Source of the DNA: Prevotella sp.
GTDB taxonomy: Bacteria > Bacteroidota > Bacteroidia > Bacteroidales > Bacteroidaceae
NCBI GenBank assembly: GCA_017458005.1
Contig: JAFTGH010000030.1
Coordinates: 1-62,194, forward strand
Direction of reading: 5' to 3'
DNA length: 62,194 bases
Part shown: in pieces, positions 37,665 to 48,407 of the stretch
Numbering within the stretch: the first letter of the stretch is position 1
Layout of the letters: every line of letters starts with the position of its first letter
Made by a program: the position numbers and the translations under genes
Notes under the pieces: generated by a model
What the model was told of the DNA's origin: nothing
What the model saw: only the letters and a program-made list of their open reading frames with translations
The model's database searches: none

Positions 37665-38789
37665 TTATCGGTGATTATTTACTGTCTTTAATACTTTCTT
37701 ATTCACATTCACTGGATATCGTCTCCTCAGGTCGGCAACCCAGTGTTTATCCATCTCTTCCTGCAAGTCGCTGACCACAAGTTCCCGAACTTCCGTATAG
37801 TCCTTTGGCTTAAAGCCATTCCGTCTGTACTTCTTCTTGTTCTTCTTGAAATAGTATTTCAGCGCCTCCTCGTCTTCTGCGGCATGTCTGCCCACAGACT
37901 GTTTGCTCAACTCATACAGGAGCAGTCCCTCGTAATACTCTCTCATCAAACCGTTCTCTGGCATCTGGGATGTCTCAGCCGTCGTGGAGACTTGTGCGAT
38001 CACCTCCCCAGACAAACGGTTTGTGGCTATTTGCTGATGGATGAGCCGTTGCGCTTTCTCGGCAGAGAGTTCGTCCCTGACGGCATCATAGTCCTCTACC
38101 GCTTTCCTGTCAGTCATCAAAAAGATATGATAACCTATCGTTGAGAGAAAGGGACGACTCATCTCCCCTTTGTCCAAGGCAAATACCACATCCTCTATCT
38201 CCTTGAGCATCTGTCCACGAGCATACCATCCCATCTCACCACCTTTGGGGGAGGATGCCTTATCCTGAGAATACTGACGAGCCAACTGGGCGAAATCCGC
38301 TCCTTGCTGCAATTCCCGATAGATAGACTCTATGCGCTGCTGAGCCTGTCGCTGCTCATTAACACTCGCCTTCTGTGGCACCTGGATGAAAATCTGGGCA
38401 GGACAGATGAGCCCGTCATACCCTGCCTTCCGTCTCAACGTCTCATATTCGTCATAAACATCAAGAGCAGGGACAGAGTGACCAGACGACACGACAGGTA
38501 TCTCCTGCTCTGACAGACATTGCGCATACGCCTCCTTAAAGGATGCCGTCGCGTCAATATGAGCATCAAGAGCCGTCTTCACCTTCAATTTATAGACGAT
38601 ATACGACTCCAGATAGTCTGCCACAGACTGGCGACTCACCTGATTCGTGTTGATATTCTTCAAGTACGACTGCTCAAACTCCGAACGTGTCACTGGCATA
38701 TCGCCAACAGTAAACAGTATCGGATCATCTGCTGCCTGCGCCATCATCGGCACAAGCATCATGAAGACGAGCAATAGTCGTGACTTCAT
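37665..38789 (-). CDS. PpiC/parvulin-type peptidyl-prolyl isomerase
   Basis: About 374 residues from MKSRLLLVFMMLVPMMAQA, a signal peptide. The longer frame reaching 38858 lies inside guaB and has no signal peptide at its start, so 38789 is chosen; it begins directly after the guaB stop (TAAGATG). A parvulin domain is seen at CPAQIFIQVPQKASVNEQRQ through KGGEMGWYARGQMLKEIE to IGYHIFLMTDRKAV. The C-terminus has a basic helix (YYFKKNKKKYRRNGFKPKDY). It probably assists outer-membrane protein folding with SurA. Confidence 0.9.
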   Translation of the reverse strand: MKSRLLLVFMMLVPMMAQAADDPILFTVGDMPVTRSEFEQSYLKNINTNQVSRQSVADYLESYIVYKLKVKTALDAHIDATASFKEAYAQCLSEQEIPVVSSGHSVPALDVYDEYETLRRKAGYDGLICPAQIFIQVPQKASVNEQRQAQQRIESIYRELQQGADFAQLARQYSQDKASSPKGGEMGWYARGQMLKEIEDVVFALDKGEMSRPFLSTIGYHIFLMTDRKAVEDYDAVRDELSAEKAQRLIHQQIATNRLSGEVIAQVSTTAETSQMPENGLMREYYEGLLLYELSKQSVGRHAAEDEEALKYYFKKNKKKYRRNGFKPKDYTEVRELVVSDLQEEMDKHWVADLRRRYPVNVNKKVLKTVNNHR

Positions 38790-38790
38790 C

Positions 38791-40284
<1,494 letters not shown>

Positions 40285-40371
40285 TTAAATTTTATTGCGT
40301 GCAAAATTACTCATTTTTTCCGACATAGCAAGCGTTTCACCTTATTATTAATACGATTTAACGCGAAGCCT

Positions 40372-42555
40372 TTAGTTTGCCATTTCCGAGATAAACTTGA
40401 TACGCACCAGACGAATCTCGTCCTCCGAGCACTCATCGCCCAGTTCCTCAATAGCCGCCTCCAAGGAATCTGTGTCACTCTCCGCAAAATAGTCGTAGAT
40501 ATCATCCAGATGGTCCTCGTCCATCACCTCATCAAGGAAGTAGTCGATATTCAGTTTGGTACCACTATAGACGATAGCCTCCACCTCGTCGAGCAATTCC
40601 TCAAACTCCAGTCCCTGCGCATTGGCGATATCATCGAGAGCCACCTGACGGTCGATGCCCTGGATAATTTTCACTTTCAGCATCGATTTCTTGGCGACAG
40701 TACGCACACGAAGGTCTGCCTGACGGGTAATATCGTTCTCCTCGCAATAGCGCTTGATCAAGTCGACGAACTCTTTGGCGTAAGGCTGTTTCACCTTTCC
40801 CTCTCCTACTCCCTGGATATTCTTCAACTCCTCGAGGTTGACGGGGTAGTCGGTCGCCATCTGCTCCAGCGACACATCTTGGAAGATGACGTAAGGAGGA
40901 CGGTTCATCTGCTTCGACACCTTCTTCCGCAAGTCTTTCAGCATCGCATTCAATGTCGGATCCAGCGCACTGGTACCTCCCTCCTGATCTGGAGAGCCGT
41001 CATAGTCCTCGTTGAACTCCTTGTCCTCCACGATCATGAACGACTCTGGTTTCTTGAGGAATTTCTTTCCTGCGGAGGTAATCTTCAGCAGACCGTAGTT
41101 CTCCACGTCCTTCTTCAGGTAACCTGCTATCAAAGCCTGTCGGATGACAGGGTTCCACAGTTTCTCGTCGTCATCCTCACCTGCCCCGAAGAGTTCCAGT
41201 TCCTGATGCTTATGTGCCACGATCTCATCCGTCTCACGACCCATGATGAAGTCTATCACATAGTCGGAGCGGAAATTCTCCTTGACGGCTATCACGGTAT
41301 TGAGGACAATCTCCAACTGTCTCTTCGCCTCTATCTTCGTCTTCGGATGCAGACAGTTGTCGCAGTTATGGCAGTTGTCTTGCTCATACACCTCTCCAAA
41401 ATAGTGCAACAGCATCTTTCGACGGCACACAGAGGTCTCGGCATAGGCGGCTGTCTCTTGCAGCAACTGTCTGCCGATGTCCTGCTCTGCGACAGGTTTG
41501 CCCTCCATAAACTTATCGAGTTTCTGCAGGTCCTTATTTGAGTAGAAGGTGACACACAGTCCCTCGCCGCCATCACGACCAGCACGCCCAGTCTCCTGAT
41601 AGTAGCCTTCCAGCGACTTCGGGATGTCATAATGGATGACGAAGCGCACGTCTGGCTTGTCGATACCCATACCAAAGGCTATCGTCGCTACGATGACATC
41701 TATCTTCTCCATCAGGAAGTCATCCTGTGTCTGGGAGCGCAGTGCCGAGTCCAGTCCCGCATGATACGCCTGTGCCTTGATATCATTGGCACGCAGTATC
41801 TCTGCAAGTTCCTCCACCTTTTTACGGGAGAGGCAATAGATGATACCGCTCTTCCCTGGATGCTGCTTGATGAACTTGATGATATCCTTATCGACATCCT
41901 TGGTCTTGGGGCGCACCTCATAATAGAGGTTCGGGCGGTTGAAGGAACTCTTGAACTCGTCCGCATCCACAATACCCAGGTTCTTCTTGATATCCGTACG
42001 GACCTTGTCTGTCGCCGTCGCTGTCAGCGCGATAATCGGCGCATCGCCTATCTCGTTGATAATCGGACGGATACGGCGGTATTCTGGTCGGAAGTCATGA
42101 CCCCATTCCGAGATACAGTGCGCCTCATCAATGGCATAGAAAGATATCTTTGCCTGCTTCAGGAACTCCACGTTATCCTCCTTCGTCAACGACTCTGGAG
42201 CGACATAGAGCAATTTGGTACGACCCTCTTTGACATCTGCTTTCACCTGGTCTATCGCCGATTTATTCAGCGAAGAGTTGAGGTAGTGGGCTGTCCCCTC
42301 CTCACTCATAGCACTGATCACGTCTACCTGATTCTTCATCAGTGCTATGAGTGGGGAGATGACAATCGCCGTTCCGTCCATCAGCAGTGAGGGCAACTGA
42401 TAGCATAGCGACTTTCCGCCACCTGTAGGCATCAGCACAAAGGTGTTCTTGCCATCAAGCACGTTCTGCACGATGGCTTCCTGATCCCCTTTGAACTTGT
42501 CGAAACCGAAATATTTCTTCAGGGCTTCTGTCAGATTCACTTTTGTTTTTGGCAT
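40372..42555 (-). CDS. recQ: ATP-dependent DNA helicase RecQ
   Basis: A 727-residue 3'-5' superfamily 2 helicase. Walker A MPTGGGKSLCYQLP, DEAHCISEWGHDFR, motif V-VI GMGIDKPDVRFV and QETGRAGRDG are clear. A zinc-binding RQC domain follows (CRRKMLLHYFGEVYEQDNCHNC), then an HRDC domain near residue 530-610 and an extra acidic C-terminal region of about 110 residues (DYFLDEVMDEDHLDDIYDYF) typical of Bacteroidota RecQ. It repairs stalled forks. It lies 12 bases downstream of clpX. Confidence 0.96.
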   Translation of the reverse strand: MPKTKVNLTEALKKYFGFDKFKGDQEAIVQNVLDGKNTFVLMPTGGGKSLCYQLPSLLMDGTAIVISPLIALMKNQVDVISAMSEEGTAHYLNSSLNKSAIDQVKADVKEGRTKLLYVAPESLTKEDNVEFLKQAKISFYAIDEAHCISEWGHDFRPEYRRIRPIINEIGDAPIIALTATATDKVRTDIKKNLGIVDADEFKSSFNRPNLYYEVRPKTKDVDKDIIKFIKQHPGKSGIIYCLSRKKVEELAEILRANDIKAQAYHAGLDSALRSQTQDDFLMEKIDVIVATIAFGMGIDKPDVRFVIHYDIPKSLEGYYQETGRAGRDGGEGLCVTFYSNKDLQKLDKFMEGKPVAEQDIGRQLLQETAAYAETSVCRRKMLLHYFGEVYEQDNCHNCDNCLHPKTKIEAKRQLEIVLNTVIAVKENFRSDYVIDFIMGRETDEIVAHKHQELELFGAGEDDDEKLWNPVIRQALIAGYLKKDVENYGLLKITSAGKKFLKKPESFMIVEDKEFNEDYDGSPDQEGGTSALDPTLNAMLKDLRKKVSKQMNRPPYVIFQDVSLEQMATDYPVNLEELKNIQGVGEGKVKQPYAKEFVDLIKRYCEENDITRQADLRVRTVAKKSMLKVKIIQGIDRQVALDDIANAQGLEFEELLDEVEAIVYSGTKLNIDYFLDEVMDEDHLDDIYDYFAESDTDSLEAAIEELGDECSEDEIRLVRIKFISEMAN

Positions 42556-42567
42556 AGGCTTTTTCTG

Positions 42568-43785
42568 TTATTGCAAATGTGACTTGTCGAGTTGCTGTTG
42601 GGCATACTCTGCTGTCACCTCAAAGGATTTAGTTCGTTTCGAGGGCACCTCAAACATCGCGTCCATCATGATGCTCTCCACGATAGAGCGGAGTCCGCGG
42701 GCACCAAGTTTATATTCCACCGCCTTATCGACAATGAGTCGCAACGCCTCTGGTGTGAACGTCAATTTTATCCCATCCATCTCGAACAGTTTCTCGTATT
42801 GCTTGACGATAGAGTTCTTCGGCTCCACCAGGATTCTCTCTAACGCCTCACGGTCAAGTGGGTTAAGATAGGTCAGCACGGGCAGACGACCAATAATCTC
42901 CGGTATCAGTCCGAACGACTTCAAGTCCTGCGGCAACACGTATTTCATCAAGTCGTCCTTGTCTATCTTACGCACATTCTGCACGGAGTTATACCCCACC
43001 ACGTGGGTATTCAGACGCTGGGCTATCTTACGCTCAATGCCATCGAAGGCACCACCACAGATAAACAGGATATTCCTGGTGTCCACATGGATATACTCCT
43101 GGTCTGGGTGCTTACGGCCTCCCTGCGGCGGCACGTTGACAATCGTTCCCTCCAACAATTTCAGCAATCCCTGCTGCACGCCCTCACCACTCACGTCACG
43201 AGTGATGCTGGGGTTGTCGCTCTTACGGGCTATCTTGTCGATCTCGTCGATAAAGACGATACCACGCTGGGCAGCCTCCAATTTATAGTCTGCAACCTGC
43301 AACAGGCGGGAGAGGATACTCTCCACGTCCTCACCGACATAGCCCGCCTCTGTGAATACTGTCGCATCGACAATGGTGAAAGGCACGTCGAGCAGTTTGG
43401 CGATGGTACGGGCAAGCAGCGTCTTACCTGTTCCCGTCGAGCCCACCATGATGATATTGCTCTTCTCGATCTCCACGCCGTTCTCGTCGACGGGCTGCTG
43501 CAAACGCTTATAGTGGTTATAGACGGCGACAGAGAGGAAACGCTTCGCCTCATCCTGTCCGATGACATACTGGTCGAGATAGTCCTTGATCTCCTTGGGC
43601 TTGGGCACCTTTTTCAAGTCAAGATGCTCTGGCGCACTCTTCTTCGCCTCAGGACCATAGCCGTTTGCCGTCGCTATCTCGTAGGCCTGTACGGCACAAT
43701 CTTCACAGATATTGCCGTTGATGCCTGTTATCAGCAGTTTGACCTCCTTGTCTGATCTTCCGCAGAAGTTACATACTTTCTTCAT
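42568..43785 (-). CDS. clpX: ClpX ATP-dependent unfoldase subunit
   Basis: A 405-residue AAA+ unfoldase that feeds substrates to ClpP. The N-terminal zinc finger [15 protein letters not shown]...ICEDC, Walker [14 protein letters not shown], Walker [14 protein letters not shown] and the sensor region near [10 protein letters not shown] are visible. The ClpP-contacting IGF-like loop appears near LLKLLEGT region neighbours, though I did not pin it exactly. The start overlaps the clpP stop by one base. Confidence 0.97.
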   Translation of the reverse strand: MKKVCNFCGRSDKEVKLLITGINGNICEDCAVQAYEIATANGYGPEAKKSAPEHLDLKKVPKPKEIKDYLDQYVIGQDEAKRFLSVAVYNHYKRLQQPVDENGVEIEKSNIIMVGSTGTGKTLLARTIAKLLDVPFTIVDATVFTEAGYVGEDVESILSRLLQVADYKLEAAQRGIVFIDEIDKIARKSDNPSITRDVSGEGVQQGLLKLLEGTIVNVPPQGGRKHPDQEYIHVDTRNILFICGGAFDGIERKIAQRLNTHVVGYNSVQNVRKIDKDDLMKYVLPQDLKSFGLIPEIIGRLPVLTYLNPLDREALERILVEPKNSIVKQYEKLFEMDGIKLTFTPEALRLIVDKAVEYKLGARGLRSIVESIMMDAMFEVPSKRTKSFEVTAEYAQQQLDKSHLQ

Positions 43786-44450
43786 TACTTCTTCACCAAA
43801 ACCTGATCAATCATACCATACTCCTTTGCCTCCTCTGCCGTCATCCAGTAGTTACGGTCTGAGTCGTTCCACACCTTGTCGTATGGGGTATGCGAGTGCT
43901 CCGAGATAATGGTATAGAGTTCCTTCTTGAACTTCATGATCTCCTTCGCCTCAATCTCGATATCGGATGCCTGACCCTGCACACCGCCCAACGGCTGGTG
44001 GATCATCACACGGCTGTGGGGCAGTGCGGAACGCTTGCCCTCCTTGCCTGCCACCAGCAGGACTGCCGCCATCGATGCTGCCATACCCGTACAGATAGTG
44101 GCGACATCAGAGGAGATAAACTGCATGGTGTCGTAGATGCCGAGACCTGCCGTCACACTTCCGCCAGGGGAGTTGAGGTAGATAGAGATGTCCTTACCCG
44201 AGTCCACAGAGTCGAGATACAGCAACTGCGCCTGCAGCGTATTCGCCGTATAGTCGTCAATCTGTGTGCCCAGGAAGATGATGCGGTCCATCATCAAGCG
44301 GGAAAACACATCCATCTGGGTCACGTTCAACTGACGCTCCTCCAGAATATAGGGGTTCAGATACTGTGCCTGAGCGCTCATCACCTCGTCGAGTACGAGG
44401 CCGTTAATGCCTAAATGCTTGGTAGCATATTTTCTAAAATCGTTGTTCAT
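43785..44450 (-). CDS. clpP: ClpP protease subunit
   Basis: A 221-residue serine protease. The nucleophile is S126 in [12 protein letters not shown] and the catalytic histidine H151 in VMIHQPLGG. It forms a barrel with ClpX, whose gene follows immediately. A leader of about 55 bases between promoter and ATG contains a terminator-like hairpin, so expression could be attenuated. Confidence 0.97.
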   Translation of the reverse strand: MNNDFRKYATKHLGINGLVLDEVMSAQAQYLNPYILEERQLNVTQMDVFSRLMMDRIIFLGTQIDDYTANTLQAQLLYLDSVDSGKDISIYLNSPGGSVTAGLGIYDTMQFISSDVATICTGMAASMAAVLLVAGKEGKRSALPHSRVMIHQPLGGVQGQASDIEIEAKEIMKFKKELYTIISEHSHTPYDKVWNDSDRNYWMTAEEAKEYGMIDQVLVKK

Positions 44451-44463
44451 ATTTCTTTTTTCG

Positions 44464-44536
44464 ATTTAGCAAAAAAGAGAGTTACCAACTCTTTTCCGCA
44501 CATTGTAAATACAAAATTACGAAAAAAGTTGGTAAC
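44464..44536 (-). promoter_or_regulatory. clpP promoter with flanking inverted repeats and leader hairpin
   Basis: The -7 box TAATTTTG (44512-44519, minus strand) sits between GTTACCAAC (44481-44489) and its reverse complement GTTGGTAAC (44528-44536). Within the leader, AGAGTT-GGT-AACTCT (44478-44492 region) is followed by TCTTTTTT, which resembles a short intrinsic terminator. The distal copy can pair with the same bases, giving two exclusive folds in tig read-through RNA. Confidence 0.6.
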
Positions 44537-44572
44537 CCCGAAAGATAATACTGTTTTTTTTCTTAAAAAAAC

Positions 44573-45937
44573 TTATTTTTCCTGCAACATCTTCTGGAAG
44601 TCCTCCAAAGAGATACTCTGCTCATTGAGTTTGACAACACCCTTGAGCGCCTCTGTCAACTTCACGTCAACGGCACGGTCAACGAGTCCGTCCACGTTCT
44701 CACGCTTCTTCAGCATCTCCGTGGCGTAGTTCTCCAGATACTCATCGGGCACGTTCGACATACCATACTGGGCGAACTGGGCACGGGCAGCCTCCTTGGC
44801 GACATTCTTCAGGTCGGCATCCTCCACCTTGATACCCTGGGCGGCAACGAGTTGCTCCTTGATCAGGTGCCAACCGAGTTCCTTGATGCTTGCCTCGAAG
44901 TTCTTCTCCACGAAGTCAGCACCCTTGTCCTTGTTATTGTTCAGCATCACACGCTTCAGGATAGCCTCTGGGAACTCCAGTTTGCCCACCTTCTTCTCCA
45001 TGTGCTTGCGGACATCGAGCAGGAACTTATAGTCGCTGTCTGCCTTGAACTGCTGACTAATCTGGTCTGCAATCTTCTGGCGGAACTCCTTCTCATCCTT
45101 CACAGCGCCCTCGCCGAAGGTCTGGTCGAACAACGTTTGATTCACCTCTGCCTTCACGAAGCGGCTGATCTCTGTGATCTGATAGGTGAAGTCGCCCTCG
45201 TGGTCCTTCACGTCCTCTTTCTGGATCTTCAACAGGGAAGACACCTCCACATCGCTCTCAGGATATGCCTTGCGGGGATTCCATGTGATGATGTCGCCCA
45301 ACTTAGCGCCATCGAAGAGTTTCTTCTGGTCGTCCACCTTCATATACTGGGGCATCAGCACAGCGTCGGCAACGGTGATGCCACCCTCTTTCACATTACC
45401 CTTCTCGTCCAACTCACGCAGGTCGCCCTTCAGCATGTCACGCTGCTCCGGGTCAAACTGCTCAGCCTTCTCATACTGTCCGGCGCGCTGCTGGTACATC
45501 TCCACCTGCTGGTCGATGAGTTTGTCGTCAACAGTGATGTTATAGTAGTCAATCTTATCCTTACCACTCAGCGCAGCCTTGAACTCAGGAGCCACAGCGA
45601 TGTCGAACTTGAAAGTCAGCGCATCGTCGCCCTCGAAGTTCAATGCCTCCTGCTGGTCACTTGGCAGGGGCTCACCCAGCATCTGGATGTTGTTCTCACG
45701 AACATACTCATAGAGTTTCTCACCCAGCATCTTGTTCACTACGTCCACCTTCACGGCTGTTCCATACTGGCGCTTGATCAGACCCATTGGCGTCATGCCG
45801 GGGCGGAAGCCAGGAACGTTAGCACGTTTACGATAGTCTTTCAAGGTCTTCTCGACCTCTCCCTGATAGTCGTCTTTCTCCAGAGTAATGGTCATCAAGC
45901 CATTAATCTTGTCAGGAGCCTCAAATGAAATATTCAT
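44573..45937 (-). CDS. tig: Trigger factor
   Basis: A 454-residue ribosome-associated chaperone. The N-terminal ribosome-binding domain has the FRPGMTPMGLIKRQYG signature loop (normally GFRxGxxP), followed by a PPIase-like segment and the long helical C-terminal arms. The family helps nascent chains fold. It stands upstream of clpP in the classic tig-clpP-clpX order, but clpP also has its own promoter. Confidence 0.95.
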   Translation of the reverse strand: MNISFEAPDKINGLMTITLEKDDYQGEVEKTLKDYRKRANVPGFRPGMTPMGLIKRQYGTAVKVDVVNKMLGEKLYEYVRENNIQMLGEPLPSDQQEALNFEGDDALTFKFDIAVAPEFKAALSGKDKIDYYNITVDDKLIDQQVEMYQQRAGQYEKAEQFDPEQRDMLKGDLRELDEKGNVKEGGITVADAVLMPQYMKVDDQKKLFDGAKLGDIITWNPRKAYPESDVEVSSLLKIQKEDVKDHEGDFTYQITEISRFVKAEVNQTLFDQTFGEGAVKDEKEFRQKIADQISQQFKADSDYKFLLDVRKHMEKKVGKLEFPEAILKRVMLNNNKDKGADFVEKNFEASIKELGWHLIKEQLVAAQGIKVEDADLKNVAKEAARAQFAQYGMSNVPDEYLENYATEMLKKRENVDGLVDRAVDVKLTEALKGVVKLNEQSISLEDFQKMLQEK

Positions 45938-45982
45938 CTTTCTTATACCTTATTTATATTTGTATTTTCTGTTTTGAGCGTG

Positions 45983-46014
45983 CAAAGGTACAAATAAGTG
46001 AAGGAAAAACCAAA
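45983..46014 (-). promoter_or_regulatory. Promoter of tig, core shared with the DUF4384 gene
   Basis: On the minus strand TTTG (46011-46014), a 20-base spacer and TACCTTTG (45983-45990). The 23 bases 45993-46015 equal 29207-29229. Confidence 0.85.
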
Positions 46015-46032
46015 TAAATCAATACTTTTTAT

Positions 46033-46040
46033 TATTTTTG
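46033..46040 (+). promoter_or_regulatory. -7 box of the 49-residue small ORF
   Basis: TATTTTTG, 28 bases before the small ORF start. It diverges from the tig promoter. Confidence 0.55.
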
Positions 46041-46068
46041 CACCAAACTTTTAAGATACATTGTGACT

Positions 46069-46218
46069 ATGGCATACACAGACAGATTCGGACAGTCGGA
46101 CGACTATCGGCGCGAGGAACTGATACGCGTCATCGAGCATTCCGTGGAGAACCTCACCCTCCAGGAGTTAGAAGCCCTCTATTACGACATGTCGACCAAG
46201 AACTATATTAATGAATAA
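46069..46218 (+). CDS. Small acidic conserved-type protein, 49 residues
   Basis: The frame MAYTDRFGQSDDYRREELIR to TKNYINE ends at TAA 46216-46218. It is very acidic and mainly helical (EELIRVIEHSVENLTLQELEALYYDM). It has a promoter box and normal codon use, so I think it is real. No family is recognised; it could be a small regulator or anti-toxin-like peptide, but that is a guess. Confidence 0.6.
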   Translation: MAYTDRFGQSDDYRREELIRVIEHSVENLTLQELEALYYDMSTKNYINE

Positions 46219-46311
46219 GAGTAACTGGATGAGAATGCAGAGGCTGCTTTAGCACTATAATTAAACTCCATCTTTGATTTCACAGAGTATCAAAGGGATT
46301 AGGGGTACATC

Positions 46312-46372
46312 AACTTTTACATAAAAAAGTTACTTAAAAACTTGCGAGTGTACCTGAAAATAGTTACCTTTG
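46312..46372 (+). promoter_or_regulatory. hicAB promoter with candidate operator
   Basis: TACCTTTG at 46365-46372 lies 5 bases before the hicA ATG, so the mRNA is nearly leaderless. Upstream, AACTTTT (46312-46318) and AAAAGTT (46325-46331) form a 7-bp inverted repeat, and GGTACA/TGTACC (46304-46309, 46349-46354) a second; either could be the HicB operator. Confidence 0.6.
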
Positions 46373-46377
46373 CAGCG

Positions 46378-46638
46378 ATGAATAAAAAAGACAAACTCGT
46401 CAGACGGTTTAGGACTCAGCCCAAAGACTTCACTTTTGAAGAAGTGACAGCATTGTTTCAAGGGTATGGCTTTACCCTTGAGAATAAGGGGGCTACGTCT
46501 GGATCACGTATTAGGTTTTATAATGAGACTGACCAAAAATCATATATCATGCATAAGCCCCATCCCAGTAACATTATCAAGGGCTACATGATGCGGGATA
46601 TTTTAAATTATCTATTGAAGAACAATTATATAGAATAA
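46378..46638 (+). CDS. hicA: HicA-like toxin (mRNA interferase family)
   Basis: An 86-residue protein from MNKKDKLVRRF; the longer frame at 46342 starts upstream of the promoter box and is rejected. The small double-stranded RNA-binding-like fold is recognisable (FEEVTALFQGYGFTLENKGATSGS, then HKPHPSNIIKGYMMRDILNYL). The usual G-S-H catalytic site reads G-S-R, but the HKPHP motif carries two histidines, as in the SGSR subfamily. It is paired with hicB 12 bases downstream. Confidence 0.85.
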   Translation: MNKKDKLVRRFRTQPKDFTFEEVTALFQGYGFTLENKGATSGSRIRFYNETDQKSYIMHKPHPSNIIKGYMMRDILNYLLKNNYIE

Positions 46639-46650
46639 AGGAGGTGCGAT

Positions 46651-46992
46651 ATGGGATTTTTAAAGTATAAAGGCTATACGGGAAGTGTAGAGTATAGTGA
46701 AGAAGACAAATGTCTGTTTGGTAAGGTGCAGGGAATGATAAAGGACGGTATCACCTATGAGGGGAATACTATCGAGGAACTCACGAAGGATTTCCAAGGT
46801 GCTATTGACGACTATCTCCAAATGTGCGAGGAGAAAGGTATTGTCCCAAGAAAGCCATATACGGGAGTACTGAATGTTAGGCTTACACCAGAAATTCACA
46901 GTAGTGCGGCAATGGCAGCCAGCAAGGAAGGCATCACCATTAATGCTTTCATCAAAAACGCTGTTGCCAAGGCATTAGGCATCATGCTTTGA
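46651..46992 (+). CDS. hicB: HicB-like antitoxin
   Basis: A 113-residue protein. The N-terminal partial RNase-H-like domain reads YKGYTGSVEYSEEDKCLFGKV and TIEELTKDFQGAIDDYLQMCEE; the C-terminal ribbon-helix-helix reads LNVRLTPEIHSSAAMAASKEGITINAFIKNAVAKAL and should bind DNA. It neutralises HicA and probably represses the operon. The order toxin first, antitoxin second is normal for hicAB. Confidence 0.9.
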   Translation: MGFLKYKGYTGSVEYSEEDKCLFGKVQGMIKDGITYEGNTIEELTKDFQGAIDDYLQMCEEKGIVPRKPYTGVLNVRLTPEIHSSAAMAASKEGITINAFIKNAVAKALGIML

Positions 46993-47033
46993 CTTATTGG
47001 CAAACTTGGAGGAGAGTTTTGTTACTTAATTAA

Positions 47034-47057
47034 AAAGGGAGGTTGATGCCTCCCTTT
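47034..47057 (+). terminator. Terminator of hicAB
   Basis: AAAGGGAGG (47034-47042) and CCTCCCTTT (47049-47057), a perfect 9-bp stem with a six-base loop, 41 bases after hicB. Confidence 0.8.
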
Positions 47058-47134
47058 AAATAATCATCGTGATGATGACTGCTCTCTTCCGTTTATGTAT
47101 CATTGTGGATCAGGAGAACTTTTCCACATCTTTA

Positions 47135-48109
47135 CTATTCTATTGTCCAATCAGACAGTTTCTCCTTCTCGTCAAAAAATAACGTCAAAACTAACGGGTT
47201 CCCTTTTTCATCAAAAACCTTATTCTTATAAACCCATTTTTCTGTTTTTGTAGTTATCCCATTTTTCATGATAATTGAAGTTGACCTAGAGCAGCCGGTC
47301 TGATTACCCATGAAAGACTCTATCATGGCTTTCGTCATCCCTTTCTCAAACCTGCCATTTGCTATTGCCTCACCATATTTCCTCCCAAATTTTGAAACAA
47401 GATAGTTATTGGTAACAATACTATCAGGTATTTCTCTATCAGAGACTTCTTCCATATCATAGAAAGCCTCAAAATAACAATAGATGTTCTTTTTATGGCT
47501 ATTTGATTGGAACACCATCAATAAAGGACTGTATTTATGCACTTTGTGATCATTCCGATTTTCCACCTGAATATCGATACAAGTCCATACAGACCCATCA
47601 TAGATTGTTGCATAATTGCCTGTATCAATATCATAAAAAGTAGATTCTGAACTGAAGGGAGACTGTTTATATACATATTTCTTCCCTACATACAATTGCT
47701 TTATTTTCTCATAATGCCCCTGGACAACAAATTGACTGTTATAAGAGATTCCTGTTATCTCTATTTTCTGCTTTGTCTTTTTATTAATTAGTCTCAGATA
47801 AGGGAGATTATTCTTCGTGACAATCGTTTCTATATTGTAATATTCCCCATATCTACACTTCTTAAAACTGGAACCACAATATAATATCGTTTGTCCTATC
47901 AAATGATGATATGTCATTTTGCCTAAATAATTAGGATTCTCTTGTCCATAATACTTCTCTTCAAAATTAGTAAGACTGTCATATTTCTGGACAGACAAGC
48001 CCTCTGCCTTTGGCTTATCCATTATCTTGATTTGGCTTATAGCCGTTAAGGAACAAGCCAATAGCAACATGGTGAAGACAAGTTTCCTAATGGTTTCCAT
48101 CGTATGCAT
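47135..48109 (-). CDS. Exported protein of unknown function with BamE/SmpA-like C-terminus
   Basis: A 324-residue protein; the hydrophobic segment LVFTMLLLACSLTAIS near residues 10-26 is a signal peptide. The middle is a beta-rich, lysine-rich region I do not recognise. The last 70 residues (RFEKGMTKAMIESFMGN, TEKWVYKNKVFDEKGNPLVLTLFFDEKEKL) resemble the SmpA/OmlA fold of BamE. GC content is clearly lower than the neighbours, as in the adjacent hicAB, suggesting that this segment was acquired. Confidence 0.65.
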   Translation of the reverse strand: MHTMETIRKLVFTMLLLACSLTAISQIKIMDKPKAEGLSVQKYDSLTNFEEKYYGQENPNYLGKMTYHHLIGQTILYCGSSFKKCRYGEYYNIETIVTKNNLPYLRLINKKTKQKIEITGISYNSQFVVQGHYEKIKQLYVGKKYVYKQSPFSSESTFYDIDTGNYATIYDGSVWTCIDIQVENRNDHKVHKYSPLLMVFQSNSHKKNIYCYFEAFYDMEEVSDREIPDSIVTNNYLVSKFGRKYGEAIANGRFEKGMTKAMIESFMGNQTGCSRSTSIIMKNGITTKTEKWVYKNKVFDEKGNPLVLTLFFDEKEKLSDWTIE

Positions 48110-48171
48110 ATTTCATTTATTCCTTATTGGTCAGTATTCTTATTTACAAAAATCAGCACAAAATTACTTTG

Positions 48172-48203
48172 CAAATATACGCACTTTCCTTGAAACTTCC
48201 AAA
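48172..48203 (-). promoter_or_regulatory. Promoter of the unknown exported gene
   Basis: On the minus strand TTTG (48200-48203), a 20-base spacer and TATATTTG (48172-48179), 62 bases before the ATG. Confidence 0.75.
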
Positions 48204-48242
48204 TTTTGGGAGGGAAAGATTTGGCTTCGCTTTAACTACGAT

Positions 48243-48402
48243 GCACCCAAAGGGGACGAAGGCACCGCCTAACGAGGTGGGAGGTGCCGCCTAAAGGGGA
48301 TTCAGGTGGCTGCTAACGAGTTTGCACCTACGGGTGAAGATATGTTCACCTATAGGTGCAAATATGTTCAGCCGTAGGCGCACATGTTTTCACCTAAGGC
48401 TG
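48243..48402. repeat. 22-bp array B with dyad units
   Basis: Seven related 22-base units start at 48243, 48265, 48287, 48309, 48331, 48353 and 48375. At the right end the units form clear 12-bp dyads 22 bases apart: CACCTACGGGTG (48325), CACCTATAGGTG (48347), CAGCCGTAGGCG (48369) and CACCTAAGGCTG (48391). Left-hand units carry CCGCCTAACG / CCGCCTAAAG words instead. The array fills the 298-base gap between the exported gene promoter and the HU-HIG stop codon; nothing else is seen there. Confidence 0.9.
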
Positions 48403-48407
48403 AAAAC

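Noticed and set aside
40311-40371. Possible extension of recQ beyond its stop
   Set aside because: The frame after the MAN stop is low in conserved signal and the RecQ C-terminus looks complete.
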